NCBI GenBank assembly: GCA_025774555.1
Contig: JALGVT010000001.1
Location: 62,001-126,000 of the forward strand
Reading direction: 5' to 3'
Source of the DNA: a candidate division LCP-89 bacterium
Lineage (GTDB): Bacteria > Electryoneota > B3-LCP
DNA length: 64,000 bases
This document shows, in pieces, positions 61,889 to 64,000 of the stretch. The stretch's first letter is position 1; every line of letters begins with the position of its first letter. A program made the position numbers and the translations under genes. The notes under the pieces are model-generated. The model was given only the letters and a program-made list of their open reading frames with translations, did no database searches and was not told the origin of the DNA.

Positions 61889-63745
61889 TTGAACGAAACC
61901 GTAAAACAGCAGACTCCGGAAGAGATCGAAAAGGAGTGGTTTCTAAACGTCTATACCGGACGCGGCGATTCCATGGTGCAACTGACACTGCGCGCCGTAA
62001 TTATGGGTTCGTTCCTGGGCGGGTTGATGTCCTTCACCAACCTCTACATCGGTCTTAAGACCGGCTGGGGTCTGGGCGTTGCCATCACATCGTGCATCCT
62101 TTCGTTCACCATCTGGAAGTCACTGCGCAAGTTGTTTCCGCGTCTGCTTAAAACCGATTTCACGATCCTTGAAAATAACGCCATGCAGTCCACTGCCAGT
62201 TCTGCCGGATATTCCACTGGCGGCACGCTGGTATCCGCCATCAGCGCTTACCTGCTGATCAACGGAGTGCATATTCCTTATGGCATTCTGACCGCCTGGA
62301 TATTCTTTTTAGCCATTCTGGGCGTCAGTCTGGCGATCCCGATGAAACGGCAGATGATCAACATCGAAAAGCTGCGCTTTCCATCCGGCATCGCCGCCGC
62401 TGAAACACTGAAAAGTCTGCATGGTGTCTCAGACGGTTCGTTAGAACACGCCGAAGTGGAAGACGCCGAAGCCGGCAAGGACAGCGCCAAAGCGCTCTTT
62501 GCCGCAGGCGGTGTCGGAGCAGTTATCACCGTTCTACGCGATGGTCTGGAATGGATTCCCGCGCAGTTCTACATCTTCGGGCAAAGGCTGGGACAGTTCA
62601 CTATCGCGCTGGACGGCAGTCTTATCATGGTCGCCGCCGGAGCCATTATGGGCTTCCGCGTCGCCTGGTCAATCCTTCTGGGCGGGATACTGTGCTGGGG
62701 TGTGTTTGCGCCGATTATTTACCACCTCGGCATCGTTGAAGAGCTGGGGTATCGAAGTCTCGTTGCCTGGACGCTCTGGGGAGGCGCCGCCTGCATGGTA
62801 TCGTCAGGATTGCTCTCCTTCGCGCTCCAATGGAAGACTGCATTGCGAGCCTTCTCCGGGCTTGGAGCCATCTTCTCCAAACGGCAGACTGCTGTGGATC
62901 CCATCATCGAGAAGATGAATAAGATCGAAGTTCCGGGCTCATGGTTCATGTGGGGGATGACCGTAGGCAGTGTGGGCGTGGTTTATATCATCAACACCTA
63001 TTTCGGCGTGCCGATATGGATGGCTCTCTTAGCGATAGTCATGTCGTTCTTTCTGGCTCTGGTGGCTTGCCGCGCCACAGGCGAAACCGATACCACGCCG
63101 ATCGGCGCGATGGGTAAAATCACGCAGCTCTTTTACGGCGCCATCGCTCCCAAACAGATGAACGTCAACCTGATGACCGCCTGCGTCACCGCCGGAGTGG
63201 CGGATTCAGCGGCAGATCTATTGATCGATCTGAAGAGCGGGTATCAATTGGGCGCCAACCCGAGACTGCAGTTTATCGCGCAGTTCCTCGGTATCTTTGC
63301 CGGAACCGCGGTTGTTATTCCAGCTTTCTACCTGATAGTGCCATCCGTCGAAGTGCTGGGATCGGATCAGTTTCCGGCTCCTGCGGCGCAGGTGTGGGCA
63401 GCCGTGGCAAAATTACTGATGAACGGCTTTACATCGCTTCATCCGAGCGCACGGTGGGCATTAGTCGTAGGCGGCTTTATCGGAATCTTATTACCGACGC
63501 TGGAACGGTTGTTTCCCGATAAGCGCAAATACATCCCCTCGGCGATGGGAATAGGGCTGTCCTGGACCTTCCATTTCTGGTATTCACTCTCCATGTTCAT
63601 CGGCGGTCTGATCGCGCTGATTATCGACAAGCGCAAGCCGGAGATCGGCAGGAAATACACCATTCCAGTCGCATCGGGCATCATCGCCGGAGAAAGCCTG
63701 ATGGGAATTGTGGTGATAATTTACTTCATGCTGTTTGTGCTGTAA
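61889..63745 (+). CDS. OPT-family oligopeptide transporter
   Basis: 618 residues from a TTG codon; the N-terminal EKEWFLNVYTGRGDSMVQLTLRAVIMGS is conserved in the family, so the start cannot be much later, though no ribosome-binding site is clear. About 14-16 membrane helices are visible. OPT signatures include SFTNLYIGLKTGWGLGVAITSCIL, LENNAMQSTASSAGYSTGG and RFPSGIAAAETLKSLHG; the loop after DTTPIGAMGKITQLFYGAI is also typical. The family imports oligopeptides or metal-chelate complexes by proton symport. The cytoplasmic loop is Glu/Asp/Ala-rich (LEHAEVEDAEAGKDSAKALF). It forms its own transcription unit. Confidence 0.93.
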   Translation: MNETVKQQTPEEIEKEWFLNVYTGRGDSMVQLTLRAVIMGSFLGGLMSFTNLYIGLKTGWGLGVAITSCILSFTIWKSLRKLFPRLLKTDFTILENNAMQSTASSAGYSTGGTLVSAISAYLLINGVHIPYGILTAWIFFLAILGVSLAIPMKRQMINIEKLRFPSGIAAAETLKSLHGVSDGSLEHAEVEDAEAGKDSAKALFAAGGVGAVITVLRDGLEWIPAQFYIFGQRLGQFTIALDGSLIMVAAGAIMGFRVAWSILLGGILCWGVFAPIIYHLGIVEELGYRSLVAWTLWGGAACMVSSGLLSFALQWKTALRAFSGLGAIFSKRQTAVDPIIEKMNKIEVPGSWFMWGMTVGSVGVVYIINTYFGVPIWMALLAIVMSFFLALVACRATGETDTTPIGAMGKITQLFYGAIAPKQMNVNLMTACVTAGVADSAADLLIDLKSGYQLGANPRLQFIAQFLGIFAGTAVVIPAFYLIVPSVEVLGSDQFPAPAAQVWAAVAKLLMNGFTSLHPSARWALVVGGFIGILLPTLERLFPDKRKYIPSAMGIGLSWTFHFWYSLSMFIGGLIALIIDKRKPEIGRKYTIPVASGIIAGESLMGIVVIIYFMLFVL

Positions 63746-63768
63746 CTTTAATAAATTCAAAATGTAAA

Positions 63769-64000
63769 ATGCAGGAATCTTTATTCCCGAAAGATAAATC
63801 CACGGAGACTTTAGCTCAGGTCGCGGACCGGCTGGTAGCCCTATCTAGGGAGCTTATTAAGACTACTAAGTCCGAAGAAGATCTGAGAATAGGTTTCGAA
63901 AAAGTTCTTGCTCCAATATTAGCACAGATTGGAGTAAAGTCTGATCCACAGTATGAAAAAACGGTCTATCTAGGCGGTAGACTAGATGCATTACATGGTC
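63769..64000 (+). CDS. Unidentified protein, N-terminal fragment (cut by window end)
   Basis: An open frame begins at ATG 63769, 23 bp after the OPT stop, and runs without a stop to the window end (77 codons). It starts MQESLFPKDKSTETLAQVADR, is helical and charged, and reaches IGVKSDPQYEKTVYLGGRLDALHG. Segments of the form GRxDAxxG near the start of a large protein are seen in some restriction-modification enzymes and related nucleases, so a DNA-modification protein is possible. That is a weak resemblance, not an identification. Base composition is more A/T-rich than in the gene before it. Confidence 0.55.
   Translation, partial: MQESLFPKDKSTETLAQVADRLVALSRELIKTTKSEEDLRIGFEKVLAPILAQIGVKSDPQYEKTVYLGGRLDALHG

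Noticed and set aside
63805-63875. tRNA-like stretch (TTTAGCTCAGGT followed by GGTAG)
   Set aside because: It resembles a D-arm only. There is no T-arm GGTTCGAATCC, no matching acceptor stem, and an open coding frame covers it.

Overview
The window reads as a chromosome segment of a Gram-negative bacterium, most likely from an uncultured lineage of the FCB (Fibrobacteres-Chlorobi-Bacteroidetes) superphylum. The reasons are a complete tolQRAB-pal-cpoB envelope operon, six secreted proteins (plus one detached cassette) ending in the C-terminal sorting domain typical of type IX-like secretion cargo (NPFNP near its start, L-L-K or L-L-R at its end), lamin-tail-domain and FG-GAP proteins, a gingipain-like C25 peptidase and a fused MFS/spermidine synthase. 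The phylum cannot be named from sequence alone. TGA, TAA and TAG all serve as stops. Candidate promoters are of the ordinary sigma-70 type (TTGAxx, 17 bp, TATAAT-like), not the Bacteroidota type.

Layout. 1-3571: a signalling/transport module: end of a histidine kinase, a CBS-pair protein, a receiver domain fused to a DASS/SLC13 anion transporter, and a stand-alone receiver. 3859-5571: two paralogous lamin-tail secreted proteins. 5634-10208 (minus): tol-pal operon. 10528-12345 (minus): an FG-GAP secreted protein and a detached second copy of its sorting domain, both next to REP-like palindromes. 13072-14213 (minus): nitrilase-family hydrolase and hotdog thioesterase. 14497-19152 (minus): a three-subunit xanthine-dehydrogenase-type molybdoenzyme with an orphan 2-oxoacid oxidoreductase gamma subunit, interrupted by a four-helix-bundle pseudogene. 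19672-24311: two tandem GT2-TPR glycosyltransferases, then a methyltransferase and an HpnE-like flavoprotein on the other strand. 24604-28837: STAS/GAF-SpoIIE/RsbW partner-switching module, coaD, ftsE and ftsX. 28924-31319: dTDP-glucose dehydratase and initiating sugar-phosphate transferase.

31443-42135: FG-GAP secreted protein, MFS/spermidine synthase-TPR fusion, tig-clpP-clpX, and a corrinoid-activation ASKHA ferredoxin. 42394-50154 (minus): radical SAM protein, ABC exporter pair, rhomboid protease with an apparent ACG start, and the C25 peptidase. 50391-56966: GT-B glycosyltransferase, KamA-type radical SAM enzyme, receiver protein, large TPR/FG-GAP/UnbV protein and a Nudix hydrolase. 57356-60943: two long tandem paralogues of secreted proteins, the first broken by one in-frame TGA. 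61156-64000: cold-shock protein, OPT-family transporter and the start of an unidentified gene cut by the window edge.

Intergenic DNA is rich in small non-autonomous repeats: MITE-like elements with GGGGCTGTCCCAAAAG ends, a TGTCATTCCCG element, several palindromic families and a matched pair of hairpins with complementary loops. Some palindromes lie inside the reading frames of secreted proteins, always next to the sorting domain. The strongest leads are the receiver-transporter fusion, the palindrome/sorting-domain association, the TGA-interrupted paralogue and the pseudogene inside the molybdoenzyme operon. No CRISPR array, tRNA or rRNA gene was seen.
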